The position numbers and the translations under genes were made by a program. A model generated the notes under the pieces. That model saw only the letters and a list, made by a program, of their open reading frames with translations, was not told the origin of the DNA and did no database searches. Shown in pieces: positions 1-8,685 of a stretch of 64,000 nt of DNA. The first letter of the stretch is position 1. Each line of letters starts with the position of its first letter. Source of the DNA: JAAURB01 sp049647265 (GTDB lineage Bacteria > Cyanobacteriota > Cyanobacteriia > Cyanobacteriales > Microcoleaceae); contig JBARXJ010000045.1 of NCBI GenBank assembly GCA_049647265.1, positions 51,312 to 115,311 on the forward strand, in the 5' to 3' direction.

Positions 1-35
1 AGAGTTCTGTGAATCTGGAAGCCATATTGATATCA

Positions 36-407
36 ATGAATATGAATACAGAAGCTGATTTATTACCAATAGAAGTGATTATTAATCATCCACAAAAATC
101 ATTAGGAAATATATCATTAGATTGGCATCCTCAACCGGGTCATGATCTCAATATAGAAGGTCAAACTTATACAGTTTTAGAACGTCGTCAACAATATCAA
201 TTAAAATTAGGTCGCTATCATTTAGCAAAAATTATTATCTATGTTCAACCGATTCAATGTTTAACAGAAAGAAGTTTTATTCAAGGAAAATGGGTGATTG
301 GGGATGCGAGCTGCCGCTATAATGCTCGTTCTGAACTCATTCGTTGTGCAATTAATCCTATGGGTTTATGTCAAAATTGTCAAGATTATGAACCGATAAA
401 TTCTTAA
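36..407 (+). CDS. DUF6464 family protein
   Basis: Small soluble protein of about 124 residues that I recognise as the cyanobacterial DUF6464 family; its function is unknown. The N-terminal half reads as a beta-rich domain around a W-H-P-Q-P-G motif and E-R-R-x-x-Y-Q-L-K. The C-terminal part has a conserved block G-D-A-S-C-R-Y-N-A-R-S-E followed by three more cysteines (R-C-A, L-C-Q-N-C), which suggests a small zinc or other metal knuckle; that is inference. A GTG at position 9 would add nine residues, but family members usually begin close to the S/T/P-E-V-I segment, so I prefer the ATG at 36 (or the next ATG at 42). The stop overlaps the stop of the convergent ABC transporter gene by 4 bases. 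The 5' end is close to the window edge, so upstream context is not visible. Confidence 0.75.
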   Translation: MNMNTEADLLPIEVIINHPQKSLGNISLDWHPQPGHDLNIEGQTYTVLERRQQYQLKLGRYHLAKIIIYVQPIQCLTERSFIQGKWVIGDASCRYNARSELIRCAINPMGLCQNCQDYEPINS

Positions 408-2368
408 GCGAACTTATACATTTTTCCTTGATATTCTTGGGTGGAAGTTAAACACCATTGTGCATTTTCTGTCAGTTCAAGCACCTGTTGATGATATCGC
501 AGTAAACTGGGACGATGGGCGACACTAATATAAGTAATATTAGCTTCTTGAAGCTTTCTATACAATCGTTCTTCATTCTTCAAATCTAAGGCACTGGTTG
601 CCTCATCTAAGACTGCATATTTAGGCTGAGTTAATAAAATTCGGGCAAAAACTAAACGTTGCTGTTCTCCTAAAGATAAGATATTTCCCCAGTCTATCGC
701 AGTCTCAAATCCACCGACTCGTTGCGGTAAATCTCCTAAATTAACGGCTTGTAAAACCTCAAGTAACTGTTGATGATCGACCGCTAAATTTAGATTAGGA
801 TAAAGTAACTGTTCTCTCAATGTTCCTAAAATCATATAAGGACGTTGAGGTAAAAACAGCATTTCTTCTAACTGAGGACGAACTAAACGACCTGTTCCAC
901 TCGTCCATAATCCAGCAATCATTCGCAATAGAGAACTTTTTCCCACTCCACTTTCTCCGACAATTAATAATCCTTGACCGGGAGAAACCGCAACCGATAA
1001 ATCTTTAACTAATACTTTTTGATAATCTGGCGTTAATAAGGTTAAATGTTGACAAGATAACTGAGAACCAATATAGAGATCTATTTTTTCTTTATGTTGT
1101 ATAGATGTAGAATGAGTCTGTTCTAAGCTGTCTGAAAAGGTTGCTAAGCGATTAACACCTGCCCCTAATTCTCCTAAAGGTTGAATTTGATCGACAACAA
1201 TTGAAAAAGCATCTAGAATCCGTCTGAAAGCAAAATTCGCTTGTACAATATCGCCATACTGAATATCTCCCGAAAAATAAATCGGAGCCAGAATGATGTA
1301 AGGTAAAATTCTAACTAAATATCGATATCCTGTTGTAAAGCTATTAACGTTACGTTGCCAACCGATGAGTAAATTAAAATTATTAAACGCTTTAGCAAAG
1401 TAATGATTAATATATTTTTTTTCTAGAGACTCACCTTGATAAAAAGCAATGGATTCTTGGTTATCTCTGACATGAATTAATCCATGTCTAAAATTGGCTT
1501 CATATTTGAGCTGATTAAAATTGAGCGAGATTAAACGCCGACCAATTAAAGTAGCAATTACCGTCCCAACGAAAGCATAGAGCAATAAATAAATCGAGAC
1601 TTTGGTAGAAATTGACCAGAGAATACCACCAAACAGCACTAAATCAATGAATGATTCTAGTGTTGCAATAATAATTTTTAAGCTAGTAACAGTTACCGAT
1701 TTAATATCTTCAGCAATTCGTTGATCGGGGTTATCTATTTTAGAGCGAGATTCAATGTGATAATAAGATCGATCTTTAAAATATTTTTCAATAAACTGCT
1801 CAGTTAAATATTTTCGCCAATTATTACCAAATCGATCTTGACTGTACCAATATAACGCAACAATCGGCACACCCATTAGTAAAACACCACAATAGACCCA
1901 AATAAATCGCCAAAATTTATCAGGATTACGATCGGATAAAGCAGAGGTAAAGAAATTAATCACATAGCTAATACTGACATTGAGCATACCGACTGCAATC
2001 ATCAGTAGAATTAAAACGGATAATAAACCCCAGGTTTTCCAGCGAGAAATCAGTTGCTCTTTGTAGTGCCAGGCTGCAATCAGCGGACAACACAGCATCA
2101 GAATTAATACAATACATTGGGGAGAATTAATAATTTGATCAATGTATTTGAGTAATTCGGGTGTCAATTGGTTGAAAAATGGAGGAAAAATAGATTGACT
2201 GCTTAAAGTAATGACGCTAATAATAACGAAACTTAGAGCCAGTAAAAAAGCAAGTAACAGAAACAGTAACCCGAGAAAAGTTGAGGTACTTTTGGGTGCG
2301 AATGGATAAAAATATGGCTGAGCAATCGCCCAGTAACGCCGCCATAGACTGCGATCAAATCGATTCAT
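404..2368 (-). CDS. ABC transporter, fused permease/ATPase, SbmA/BacA-like (ABCD type)
   Basis: Half-size ABC transporter of about 654 residues with the membrane domain fused N-terminal to the ATPase, presumably acting as a homodimer in the inner membrane. The N-terminal half has about six hydrophobic segments and the motif set of the ABC_membrane_2 family (SbmA/BacA, YddA, Rv1819c, peroxisomal ABCD), including R-I-A-E-D-I in the cytosolic loop. The ATPase shows Walker A G-E-S-G-V-G-K-S-S, signature L-S-L-G-E-Q-Q-R, Walker B Y-A-V-L-D-E-A-T-S-A-L-D and the switch His in S-V-A-H-R. Known relatives carry peptides, cobalamin or acyl compounds; the substrate here cannot be told. A 15-residue longer reading exists, but the ATG at 2368 (M-N-R-F-D-R) fits the family start, just before the conserved W-R-R-Y-W segment. 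Confidence 0.88.
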   Translation of the reverse strand: MNRFDRSLWRRYWAIAQPYFYPFAPKSTSTFLGLLFLLLAFLLALSFVIISVITLSSQSIFPPFFNQLTPELLKYIDQIINSPQCIVLILMLCCPLIAAWHYKEQLISRWKTWGLLSVLILLMIAVGMLNVSISYVINFFTSALSDRNPDKFWRFIWVYCGVLLMGVPIVALYWYSQDRFGNNWRKYLTEQFIEKYFKDRSYYHIESRSKIDNPDQRIAEDIKSVTVTSLKIIIATLESFIDLVLFGGILWSISTKVSIYLLLYAFVGTVIATLIGRRLISLNFNQLKYEANFRHGLIHVRDNQESIAFYQGESLEKKYINHYFAKAFNNFNLLIGWQRNVNSFTTGYRYLVRILPYIILAPIYFSGDIQYGDIVQANFAFRRILDAFSIVVDQIQPLGELGAGVNRLATFSDSLEQTHSTSIQHKEKIDLYIGSQLSCQHLTLLTPDYQKVLVKDLSVAVSPGQGLLIVGESGVGKSSLLRMIAGLWTSGTGRLVRPQLEEMLFLPQRPYMILGTLREQLLYPNLNLAVDHQQLLEVLQAVNLGDLPQRVGGFETAIDWGNILSLGEQQRLVFARILLTQPKYAVLDEATSALDLKNEERLYRKLQEANITYISVAHRPSLLRYHQQVLELTENAQWCLTSTQEYQGKMYKFA

Positions 2369-2464
2369 TATTTTTAAAATTGTTGCCTTAATACGGCATT
2401 GTAAATCACCCACTCAATCAACCTGATTAAAATAAGGCATTCTTGAGCGAAGCTAGAAAATAGA

Positions 2465-3316
2465 CTACATTTGCGAGGGTTTGTAGTCGGAGGAAAGCAC
2501 AGCTAGGGTGACAGGTTTTAAGAGGGTATATAGAAGGCTCAGAACAACAAAGGTGACAGCAATAATCATCAGAGGGCGTTGGTTTAAAATATCCTGAATT
2601 ACACTTTCAATTAAGGCATCTGGACGAGTCAGGATATCCCAAGTATTAAACCGTTGAAATCGTCCTAAGTATATACCAATAGCACAAAGAAATTGGACGA
2701 GCAACTCAATCCCTTTGTTCCAATTCCCCCAGCCTTGGGCAGAACAGTACCGTTCTAGTTGAATCAGGCACAAAATATAGGCTCCAAATCCCAGCAGCAT
2801 GAATACAATGTATTGGGGAATTAATGCTAAAGAAATAATCCAAATCGAATAACCCAAACGAATATCTTCAACCAAATGAATCACATCCGTCAGCACATAC
2901 GGAGCATTCGGTAAAAAGAAGATAAACATCAAAAATACAATCCACCACCCCAGAGAACGAGTAGAAGATTGAATTTGTCGGGTACGAGTATACCAAAATT
3001 CTCCAATCTTCAATGCTGCTGTCAGCAAAATCACTAAAATGAGATATTTCCAATCTAAAAGTTGAAAAATATTCCCCAAAAACCGTAACACCCGAGAAAG
3101 ATGGGGAAACACACTCACGAATAGCAAAAATCCAACCCCCCAAAAGAGTAGCGGCGAGCGCCTCATAGAAATTTTAGATAAACCATGAGGATGAAATAGC
3201 CAAAAACTAAGGGCTAGCGGGATTAATGCTAAAAATAAATTCCATGACATCCAGTCAACATTGGTTAAGATCGCTTGCCATGCTGCTGTCAGCCAGTCAA
3301 TTAGTGTAAGAATCAT
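2465..3316 (-). CDS. DUF1361 domain membrane protein
   Basis: Integral membrane protein of 283 residues with about seven or eight hydrophobic helices and no soluble domain. The central motif F-F-L-P-N-A-P-Y-V-L-T-D-V-I-H-L identifies the DUF1361 family, whose function is not known. It starts at ATG 3316 in a stretch with no close upstream gene on this strand, and it lies 96 bases upstream of the ABC transporter gene on the same strand, so the two may share a transcript. No catalytic residues are recognisable. Calling it a transporter or an enzyme would be a guess. Confidence 0.82.
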   Translation of the reverse strand: MILTLIDWLTAAWQAILTNVDWMSWNLFLALIPLALSFWLFHPHGLSKISMRRSPLLFWGVGFLLFVSVFPHLSRVLRFLGNIFQLLDWKYLILVILLTAALKIGEFWYTRTRQIQSSTRSLGWWIVFLMFIFFLPNAPYVLTDVIHLVEDIRLGYSIWIISLALIPQYIVFMLLGFGAYILCLIQLERYCSAQGWGNWNKGIELLVQFLCAIGIYLGRFQRFNTWDILTRPDALIESVIQDILNQRPLMIIAVTFVVLSLLYTLLKPVTLAVLSSDYKPSQM

Positions 3317-3588
3317 TCGATCCCTTCAATAAACTGTTGAATTGTGTTTGAGCTGGAAATCCAGTGTAGTGAAATGCTAGTCCCTGATTAGAATTTGGCT
3401 TGTTAACTAGAGAGGCTGAACCGTCGTGCTATCTCAAAATAGAGATTTACAGATTTTGTTGTTCAACTTCTAATGTAGCCCACTATAATAAGTTGCAATC
3501 TAATTTGAGGGATTTCGGGAAAACTCGATCAATTTTTTTCCTGTATATCCCCCCGAACCATACTACTGCTCCTCAGCAAGTATACACA

Positions 3589-3918
3589 ATGTCTAAAACC
3601 TACACTGTTGAAATTCACAACAATGGAGACACTCGGGTGATTCAAGTCCCCGAGGATCAATATATTCTAAAGACGGCTGAAGATGCAGGATTAGATCTAC
3701 CTAATTCCTGTAATGCTGGTGTTTGTACCACCTGTGCCGCTAAAATCCTCTCAGGGGAAGTTGACCAAACTGAAGGAATGGGGATGAGTCCCGAACTTCA
3801 ACAGCAGGGTTATGCTTTGCTTTGCATTGCTTATCCTCGCTCAGACTTGAAACTCGAAACCGGAAAAGAGGATGAAGTCTACGATTCTCAATTTGGTCAA
3901 CCCTCATCTGCATCTTAA
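3589..3918 (+). CDS. 2Fe-2S ferredoxin, plant type, with extended C-terminal tail
   Basis: Soluble one-electron carrier of 109 residues. Cluster ligands are Cys41, Cys46, Cys49 and Cys79 in the plant-type pattern C-x4-C-x2-C-x29-C, within C-N-A-G-V-C-T-T-C. The domain is ordinary for the first 90 residues, but the tail after L-K-L-E-T is about 18 residues longer than in the photosynthetic ferredoxin PetF, so this is probably one of the minor cyanobacterial ferredoxin paralogues rather than the main PSI acceptor. An in-frame upstream extension of 63 residues is non-conserved in look, and the ATG at 3589 gives a normal ferredoxin N-terminus. The 64-residue gene follows after 14 bases and DUF3326 after that, which suggests one transcript and a redox partner role for this ferredoxin. 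Confidence 0.93.
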   Translation: MSKTYTVEIHNNGDTRVIQVPEDQYILKTAEDAGLDLPNSCNAGVCTTCAAKILSGEVDQTEGMGMSPELQQQGYALLCIAYPRSDLKLETGKEDEVYDSQFGQPSSAS

Positions 3919-3932
3919 ACTTTAAATTGGTG

Positions 3933-4127
3933 ATGACAACTCATTTTATTACTGCTGAAATCGACTTACAACAGTCTCCCCAACAACTCCATCAAGCAAT
4001 TGTTGCGGAGTTAGAGACTCGCGGTGAACCGTTACGTTGGGCTATTACTCAAATCAATCCAGAAACCCATTCGGCTCAAGTAGAAGCCGTTGTAACTACT
4101 TCTGCAACCGAGGCTAAGCCTGAGTAA
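3933..4127 (+). CDS. small conserved-looking protein between ferredoxin and DUF3326
   Basis: Short acidic protein of 64 residues, no signal peptide, no membrane helix and no cysteine. I do not recognise a named family. It is supported as a real gene mainly by position: 14 bases after the ferredoxin stop and with its own stop one base before the DUF3326 ATG, so translation is probably coupled. TTG (3927) and GTG (3930) lie just in front in frame; the ATG at 3933 (M-T-T-H-F) is the simplest start. The predicted fold is a strand, helix (Q-Q-L-H-Q-A-I-V-A-E-L-E-T-R-G), two strands, which would fit a small accessory or adaptor domain. Confidence 0.65.
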   Translation: MTTHFITAEIDLQQSPQQLHQAIVAELETRGEPLRWAITQINPETHSAQVEAVVTTSATEAKPE

Positions 4128-4128
4128 T

Positions 4129-5208
4129 ATGGCTTTTCAGCGTCCCTATACCGTTGTTTTACTGATCCCAACTGGGGTCGGTGCAGCCATAGGGGGATAT
4201 GCAGGAGATGCTTTACCCGTGGCTCGGGCAGTGGCAAGTGTGTGTGATACTCTGATTACCCACCCCAATGTGCTCAATGGCGCTCAACTGTACTGGCCGT
4301 TATCTAATGCTTTGTATGTTGAAGGCTACGCAATTGATCAATTTGCTGCCGGGAAGTGGGGACTGGCTCCGGTTCATCAAAATCGGATTGGGTTATTGTT
4401 TGATCAAGCCATTGAACCCGAGTTACGTCTACGGCATCTACAAGCGGCTGATGCAGCCCGAGCCACGTTAGGATTGAGCCTAACCGATTATGTCGTCAGC
4501 GATGCTCCCCTGCAAGTGGAGCTACAAACCGCGAATTCAGGAGCCTCCTGGGGGACAATTGGTAACCCGGATAGCTTGCTGAGGGCAGCCGAAACTTTGA
4601 TTCAAAAAGCTAACGCTGAAGCGATCGCAGTTGTGGCTCGCTTTCCTGACGATATGGAAAGTTCTGCTTTGCAGCAATACCGCCAAGGACAAGGAGTTGA
4701 TCCACTGGCTGGAGCCGAAGCCGTGATTAGCCATTTAATTGTGCGTCAATTTCAAATTCCGGCAGCCCATGCCCCGGCTTTGTTACCCTTGCCGTTAGAT
4801 CCCCAACTGTCCCCCAGATCGGCGGCTGAAGAAATCGGATACACATTTTTACCTTGTGTATTGGCCGGTTTAAGTCGCGCCCCTCAAATGATTACTTCTG
4901 CTCAACCTGATTTATCTTCCCCTCAACTCTGGGCAAGCCAAGTTGATGCGGTCGTTGTCCCCGCCACCGCGTGCGGCAGTAGTGCCATCCTCAGCCTCAG
5001 CCAAACGGGTGCAAAAATTATTACCGTTGCGGATAACTCAACCCGAATGCAAGTCTCATCAGAAGCCCTTGGAATTAAAGCGATCGCGGTAAACTCTTAT
5101 TTAGAAGCGGTGGGTGTTTTAGTTGCCGATCGCAGCGGGATCGATCCCAAAGCGCTTGATCCCCATGTATTATCCATAGCCAGGGTTTATAGCAGAAGTC
5201 TGTCGTGA
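4129..5208 (+). CDS. DUF3326 domain protein
   Basis: Soluble protein of 359 residues matching the DUF3326 family found in cyanobacteria and plant plastids; no biochemical function is known to me. The start L-L-I-P-T-G-V-G-A-A-I-G-G-Y-A-G-D-A is a glycine-rich loop suited to binding a phosphate or nucleotide. Other family-looking blocks are T-H-P-N-V-L-N-G, V-V-P-A-T-A-C-G-S-S-A-I-L and V-A-D-N-S-T-R-M; the Cys in A-C-G-S-S and the Asp/Asn are candidate active-site residues (inference). The ATG lies one base after the stop of the small upstream gene. The ferredoxin-small protein-DUF3326 order suggests a redox-linked enzyme. An 18-base palindrome overlaps its stop codon. Confidence 0.88.
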   Translation: MAFQRPYTVVLLIPTGVGAAIGGYAGDALPVARAVASVCDTLITHPNVLNGAQLYWPLSNALYVEGYAIDQFAAGKWGLAPVHQNRIGLLFDQAIEPELRLRHLQAADAARATLGLSLTDYVVSDAPLQVELQTANSGASWGTIGNPDSLLRAAETLIQKANAEAIAVVARFPDDMESSALQQYRQGQGVDPLAGAEAVISHLIVRQFQIPAAHAPALLPLPLDPQLSPRSAAEEIGYTFLPCVLAGLSRAPQMITSAQPDLSSPQLWASQVDAVVVPATACGSSAILSLSQTGAKIITVADNSTRMQVSSEALGIKAIAVNSYLEAVGVLVADRSGIDPKALDPHVLSIARVYSRSLS

Positions 5209-5224
5209 CGTAATATATTACGTC
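5207..5224. repeat. perfect 18-base palindrome at the end of the DUF3326 gene
   Basis: GACGTAATATATTACGTC is its own reverse complement, and its first two bases belong to the TGA stop of the DUF3326 gene. Just downstream the heptamer AGTCAGC occurs twice with a partial third copy (about 5233-5254), then a TTGACA hexamer (5260-5265). There is no T-run after the palindrome, so a simple terminator is unlikely. A regulator-binding site for the following CPBP protease gene is possible. Confidence 0.5.
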
Positions 5225-5369
5225 TGTACACCAAGTCAGCAAGTCAGCGAGTCAAATTCTTGACAATACAACTGTGTTAGATGATTACCATGTCCGCGCC
5301 TGTTAGCAGCGACTGCTTTACAATTAAATCAGGTTATTTAAATCAATCGTTAGTATATTATTTTAAATT

Positions 5370-5963
5370 GTGGTTGAACATCGTTCCAATCTCCCAGAAC
5401 TTGAACCGTTGACCCGTACACAAGTCTTACTTGCGATGGGTGCAACAGCAATTGTGTTGCTATTTGTGGCTAAATTGTGGTTGTATTTTGGCAATGTTAC
5501 CCTTTTGCCGATTCAGTTTACGGTTAATGGTTTAATTTGGGGGCTATCACTGGGTGTTGGCATCACCTTAATGAGTAGCCTAATCTACCGAATCTGGCCA
5601 GCTTATGGTCGTAGTGCAGAGCAATACCTCAAACTGGTGTTAACGCCTTTATTGTTACCTGATTTAGTCTGGTTGGGACTATTACCGGGCTTGAGTGAAG
5701 AATTGGTTTTTCGAGGGGTAATCTTATCGGCTTTGGGCGCGAATACAACCGCTTTAATTATTTCAAGTCTTTGTTTCGGTATCCTTCATTTTAGCGGTTC
5801 TCAGCAATGGCCCTACGTGATTTGGGCAACTGTCGTCGGCTTAATGTTAGGTTATGTGACTTTACTCACCGGCAATTTACTGATTCCGATTGTAGCTCAT
5901 ATTTTCACAAATTTTATCTCAGGGTGTTTGTGGAAGTTGAAATATATCGGGGTTTCGAGTTAG
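5370..5963 (+). CDS. CPBP family intramembrane glutamic endopeptidase
   Basis: Membrane protease of 197 residues (CAAX-protease/bacteriocin-processing, ABI family). The catalytic motif E-E-L-V-F-R-G is present in G-L-S-E-E-L-V-F-R-G, followed by the second motif with conserved His (F-G-I-L-H-F) and the third (P-I-V-A-H-I-F-T-N-F), separated by hydrophobic helices. Cyanobacteria encode many such proteins with mostly unknown substrates. The start is GTG (M-V-E-H-R), preceded by an AT-rich leader; no stronger start is available. It stands 161 bases after DUF3326 and probably has its own promoter there. Confidence 0.87.
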   Translation: MVEHRSNLPELEPLTRTQVLLAMGATAIVLLFVAKLWLYFGNVTLLPIQFTVNGLIWGLSLGVGITLMSSLIYRIWPAYGRSAEQYLKLVLTPLLLPDLVWLGLLPGLSEELVFRGVILSALGANTTALIISSLCFGILHFSGSQQWPYVIWATVVGLMLGYVTLLTGNLLIPIVAHIFTNFISGCLWKLKYIGVSS

Positions 5964-6535
5964 CAATTTGTTATCTATTAAGCAATAGGAAACAGTGGGT
6001 TAGAGTTAAGTTTTTTACAATTTCGACACTTTTATGATTGAGAACTCAGCTTAACTCACTATTACTGGCTGAGTTATTCTTCGCTTTTTTAACTGAGTTT
6101 GAGATGATTTAAAGTCACTGAATCTTTGTATCACTTTTCTGTTGAGTGCAAACTATTGATTAATTTCTATAATTTATTATGAGGGTTTAAATCTGTAAAC
6201 TATAGAATTTATTCTGCTGTATTCTTCCCAAAGAAATAAGGAGAATGCAGTCTAGTTAAACCAGTCATTCCCCAATTCAAAATTTGAAGCAAGTATATTG
6301 TGAAAAATAAATGGTTGTAGATTTGTAGCTTATTCTCCTCGAAAAAAGGCTCTGTCGAAATAATAGAAATAGAGTTAAAAAATTGACTGATAACTTGACG
6401 AGATTTTTCTTGACTCACAACTTTAGAAAAAAAAGTCAAGTAAATGATCCGGAATCTTCGTCTAAAATAATGTGGAACTTGTATTGGACTGAATTAATAT
6501 CACATCAGGCGCGTAACTTAGGAGTTGTTTGTTAA
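5964..6535. other. 572-base gap between the CPBP protease gene and glmS
   Basis: AT-rich sequence. AACTCAGC (6043-6050) and GCTGAGTT (6068-6075) form a perfect 8-bp stem with a 17-base loop, with six Ts ten bases later, a plausible weak terminator for the protease gene. A 76-codon open frame on the minus strand (6209-6439) starts only with TTG and has no recognisable domain; I do not call it. The end of the gap holds the glmS leader with a TAGGAG ribosome-binding site (6519-6524). I see no RNA gene. Confidence 0.5.
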
Positions 6536-8476
6536 ATGTGTGGAATTGTTGGTTATATCGGCACACAAGTTGCCAGTGAAATCTTATTGGCTGGCTTAGA
6601 AAAATTAGAATATCGCGGTTATGACTCAGCCGGCTTAGCAATGGTTTTAGATGATCAAATTCATTCTATCCGTGCTAAGGGTAAATTATATAACTTACGG
6701 GAAAAGCTAACCCAAACAGACATCCCGGCTACTATTGGAATTGGCCATACCCGCTGGGCGACTCACGGCAAACCAGAAGAACGGAATGCCCACCCCCATA
6801 CAGATGGCAAAGGACGGGTGGCAGTGGTACAAAATGGAATTGTGGAAAACTATCGGGAATTACGGGAAGAATTGAAAGCCAAAGGCTATGAATTTATTTC
6901 CGATACCGATACGGAAGTGATTCCTCATCTGATTGCCGATATCCTGGGCGAGATGGCAACGGATGAATCAACCTCTATTTCTTTATTATTAGATGCAGTC
7001 CGTCATGCCGTCAACCGCTTAAAAGGGGCATTTGCGATCGCCGTAGTCTCGGCTGATTTTCCGAATGAGTTAGTTGTCGCCCGCCAACAAGCACCCCTGT
7101 CAATTGGATTAGGACAAGGGGAATTTTTCTGCGCTTCTGATACTCCGGCGTTGGTTCCTTATACTCAAGCGGTTTTAAGTTTAGACAATGGAGAATTAGC
7201 CCGTTTAACTCATCTAGGAGTTGAAGTTTATAACTTTGCTGGAAAACGTTTAAACAAAGTCCCGCGTATTCTCAATTGGAATCCAACTCTAGTTGATAAA
7301 CACGTTTTTAAGCATTTTATGCTCAAAGAAATTCATGAGCAACCGAGTGTAGTGCGGGATTGTTTGCAAGCTTATCTTCGGGAAGATGGGGGAACAGAAT
7401 CTACCTCAAATAGATCAGCTACAGCCGTACCTCAGCCGCCTCATGTTGGACAATCACCGATTAATTTAGGTTTATCTGATTCTCTCTATCAAGACTTAGA
7501 AAAAATTCAAATCATCGCTTGTGGTACGAGTTGGCACGCGAGCTTAGTTGGGAAATATTTACTCGAACAATTAGCCCAAATTCCCACAACAGTTCAATAT
7601 GCTTCGGAAGTTCGATATGCCCCTGCGCCGTTACAACCGAATATATTAACAATTGCTGTAACTCAATCAGGTGAAACCGCCGATACGTTAGCCGCTTTAT
7701 CGATGGAATTACAACGGCGAATTAATGCAGCACCTGCATTTAAACCTCGGATGTTAGGCATTACGAATCGTCCCGAAAGTTCATTGGGTGAATTAGTTTC
7801 AAATATTATTGATACTCGAGCAGGAATTGAGATTGGTGTTGCGGCGACTAAAACCTTTGTGGCTCAAGTCATCGCCTTTTATTTACTGGCTCTTGATTTA
7901 TCCTGGCGGCAAAAAACTATTGCCCCTGAACGGATTAAAGAATTGATTAATGGACTGCGGCAACTTCCGAATCAAATTGAACTCATTTTAAATGCCCAAG
8001 AGTCGATGATAGAAGAGCTTGCCCATGATTTTAATGAAACTCAAGACTTTATCTTTGTTGGGCGTGGTATTAACTTTCCAATTGCCTTAGAAGGAGCGCT
8101 CAAACTAAAAGAAATTAGTTATATTCATGCTGAAGGTTATCCCGCCGGTGAACTCAAACATGGGCCAATTGCACTATTAGATGAAAAAGTGCCGGTTGTA
8201 GCGATCGCGATGCCCGGAATGGTGTATGAAAAAGTACTATCTAATGCTCAAGAAGCCAAAGCCCGAGATGCTCGTTTAATTGGAGTGACTCCTAAAGAAA
8301 AATTAGAAGACAACGAGATATTCGATCATATTTTATCGGTTCCAGTCGTGGATGAATTATTATCTCCAATTTTAACCGTTATTCCTCTACAGTTACTGGC
8401 TTACTATATTGCCGCCCGACGCGGTTTAGATGTGGATCAACCCCGTAATTTAGCGAAGTCTGTAACGGTAGAATAG
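6536..8476 (+). CDS. glmS: glutamine--fructose-6-phosphate aminotransferase (isomerizing)
   Basis: Cytoplasmic enzyme of 646 residues making glucosamine-6-phosphate from fructose-6-phosphate and glutamine, the first committed step towards UDP-GlcNAc, peptidoglycan and LPS. The N-terminal Ntn glutaminase begins M-C-G-I-V-G-Y-I-G with nucleophile Cys2 and has the G-H-T-R-W-A-T-H-G motif. Two SIS domains follow (A-C-G-T-S-W-H-A, T-Q-S-G-E-T-A-D-T, E-I-G-V-A-A-T-K), and the C-terminus P-R-N-L-A-K-S-V-T-V-E is the usual closing segment. It is longer than the 609-residue E. coli enzyme, mainly by a polar insert at about residues 281-315 in the linker between the glutaminase and isomerase parts. Start ATG with TAGGAG 11 bases upstream. 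It probably forms its own unit, closed by a hairpin terminator. Confidence 0.97.
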   Translation: MCGIVGYIGTQVASEILLAGLEKLEYRGYDSAGLAMVLDDQIHSIRAKGKLYNLREKLTQTDIPATIGIGHTRWATHGKPEERNAHPHTDGKGRVAVVQNGIVENYRELREELKAKGYEFISDTDTEVIPHLIADILGEMATDESTSISLLLDAVRHAVNRLKGAFAIAVVSADFPNELVVARQQAPLSIGLGQGEFFCASDTPALVPYTQAVLSLDNGELARLTHLGVEVYNFAGKRLNKVPRILNWNPTLVDKHVFKHFMLKEIHEQPSVVRDCLQAYLREDGGTESTSNRSATAVPQPPHVGQSPINLGLSDSLYQDLEKIQIIACGTSWHASLVGKYLLEQLAQIPTTVQYASEVRYAPAPLQPNILTIAVTQSGETADTLAALSMELQRRINAAPAFKPRMLGITNRPESSLGELVSNIIDTRAGIEIGVAATKTFVAQVIAFYLLALDLSWRQKTIAPERIKELINGLRQLPNQIELILNAQESMIEELAHDFNETQDFIFVGRGINFPIALEGALKLKEISYIHAEGYPAGELKHGPIALLDEKVPVVAIAMPGMVYEKVLSNAQEAKARDARLIGVTPKEKLEDNEIFDHILSVPVVDELLSPILTVIPLQLLAYYIAARRGLDVDQPRNLAKSVTVE

Positions 8477-8491
8477 TTAGCAATTTATACA

Positions 8492-8545
8492 CTAGCCAGT
8501 AAAGTAATATTATCAAAATATCAACCTTATTGGCTAGATTTTTTT
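8492..8545 (+). terminator. probable rho-independent terminator of glmS
   Basis: CTAGCCAGTAA pairs with TTATTGGCTAG (one G-T pair) across a loop of about 30 bases, followed at once by seven Ts. It begins 15 bases after the glmS stop codon. The loop is long, so its strength is uncertain. Confidence 0.65.
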
Positions 8546-8685
8546 AGGCTTTCATATCCTGAGAATATATTCAAGCAAATTGATTAATAAAAATGCCTAT
8601 ACTTTCAAATTTAGCTATTATTTCCATAGTGTAATTCAACTCTCAATATTAACGATTGATCACGATTTAACGAAGCGATCATCTA

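Noticed and set aside
6209..6439. 76-codon frame on the minus strand between the CPBP protease gene and glmS
   Set aside because: It has only a TTG start, no ribosome-binding site, AT-rich composition and no recognisable family.
6440..6535. glmS ribozyme in the glmS leader
   Set aside because: That ribozyme is known from Firmicutes; I could not see its core in this short AT-rich leader.
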